DNA of 64,000 bases. Source: Liquorilactobacillus oeni DSM 19972 (GTDB taxonomy: Bacteria > Bacillota > Bacilli > Lactobacillales > Lactobacillaceae). Below the pieces are notes generated by a model. The model did not search any database, was not told where the DNA came from, and saw nothing but the letters and a program-made list of their open reading frames with translations. Below are positions 63,793-64,000 of the stretch, in pieces. The translations under genes and the position numbers were made by a program. Where the stretch lies: the NCBI RefSeq assembly GCF_001436275.1, contig NZ_AZEH01000020.1, forward strand, positions 1-64,000. The letters are read 5' to 3'. Numbering within the stretch: the first letter of the stretch is position 1; every line of letters starts with the position of its first letter.

Positions 63793-64000
63793 CTATTCTG
63801 CCGTAGTGTCTTGGGCGCTTGACGAAGCATCATTATTTTGTCTTGCGCTTTGTTCATTGTTTTGACTTTGTGTGCTGCTGCTTTCTTCACCATCTTGATT
63901 TTCACTTTGAGAGGAGCTTCTTGAACTGGAAGAAGAGCTTGAAGATGATTGAACAGAGCTTTGATCTTCAGCAGTTTCACTTGCCGATGTTTCTGAAGTA
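63793..64000 (-). CDS. C-terminal end of a serine/glutamine-rich protein, partial
   Basis: About 69 codons are visible, ending at TAG (63795-63793). The tail is almost entirely S, Q, E, N, D and T, for example QSSSSSSSSSRSSSQSEN, and ends SSAQDTTAE. Such disordered tails occur on extracellular ends of lactobacillal cell-wall enzymes, including class A penicillin-binding proteins, but the body of the protein is outside the window. The identity is open. Confidence 0.7.
   Translation of the reverse strand, partial: TSETSASETAEDQSSVQSSSSSSSSSRSSSQSENQDGEESSSTQSQNNEQSARQNNDASSSAQDTTAE

Overview
The window is a piece of a low-G+C Gram-positive chromosome. It almost certainly comes from the family Lactobacillaceae. 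The support is an 844-residue lactococcal/lactobacillal-type PepN, a T-box-controlled serS, a lysine riboswitch on lysP, MntR-like, MleR-like and LytR-CpsA-Psr proteins, an oppABCDF peptide transporter, AAAGGAGG-type ribosome sites and frequent GTG/TTG starts. I cannot name the species from sequence alone. I recognise no complete IS element, prophage, CRISPR array or tRNA gene.

Layout. 1-110: promoter and leader of an rRNA operon that runs out of the window on the minus strand. 0.6-6.5 kb (minus): serS with T-box, lysine permease with lysine riboswitch, acetolactate synthase, GNAT acetyltransferase. 6.7-9.7 kb (plus): TauE/SafE permease with DUF1634 partner, LCP cell-wall ligase, and a 90-residue orphan protein behind a promoter with a cre-like site. 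9.9-17.9 kb (minus): MacB/FtsX-type ABC pair, split threonine/serine exporter, MFS transporter, cold-shock protein, MntR-like regulator, RluA-type pseudouridine synthase, membrane protein. 17.96-19.9 kb: a graveyard of decayed ABC transporter genes with a fusion scar. 20-26 kb: Nat/Yha-type ABC exporter, LysR regulator divergent from ackA, NiaP-like MFS. 26.3-32 kb: sugar ABC transporter (ATPase divergent from binding protein and two permeases) and a GSDH-type beta-propeller protein. 32.3-39.5 kb (minus): VOC protein, amidase, pepN, DUF2252, membrane protein. 39.7-43.9 kb (minus): a relP-relR-relS-like stress operon followed by an amino-acid permease with an attenuator-like leader. 44-51 kb: AT-rich patch with a small membrane protein, then guaA, coaA, helD, dedA. 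51-58 kb: histidine phosphatase and oppABCDF. 58-64 kb: hflX, a glutamine-type ABC operon, a lactobacillal membrane protein and the serine-rich end of another gene.

How the genes work together. Much of the window concerns nitrogen supply: peptide uptake (Opp), peptide trimming (PepN), lysine, glutamine-type and other amino-acid transporters, and threonine/serine export. It also concerns regulation of that supply by RNA leaders and by a (p)ppGpp synthetase linked to a two-component system. A second theme is pyruvate/acetyl flux (alsS, ackA). 

The least explained signal is a family of about 180-bp intergenic repeats. At least four clear copies, one diverged and one partial copy were found. The five that include a terminator hairpin all lie in the same orientation, directly downstream of a minus-strand gene. 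Each combines that hairpin with a nested hairpin whose outer stem appears compensated between copies. Next in interest are a perfect tandem 16-bp repeat just upstream of the relP promoter, a terminator abutting the Shine-Dalgarno sequence of an amino-acid permease with tandem 9-bp repeats in its promoter, and the ABC-transporter fusion scar.
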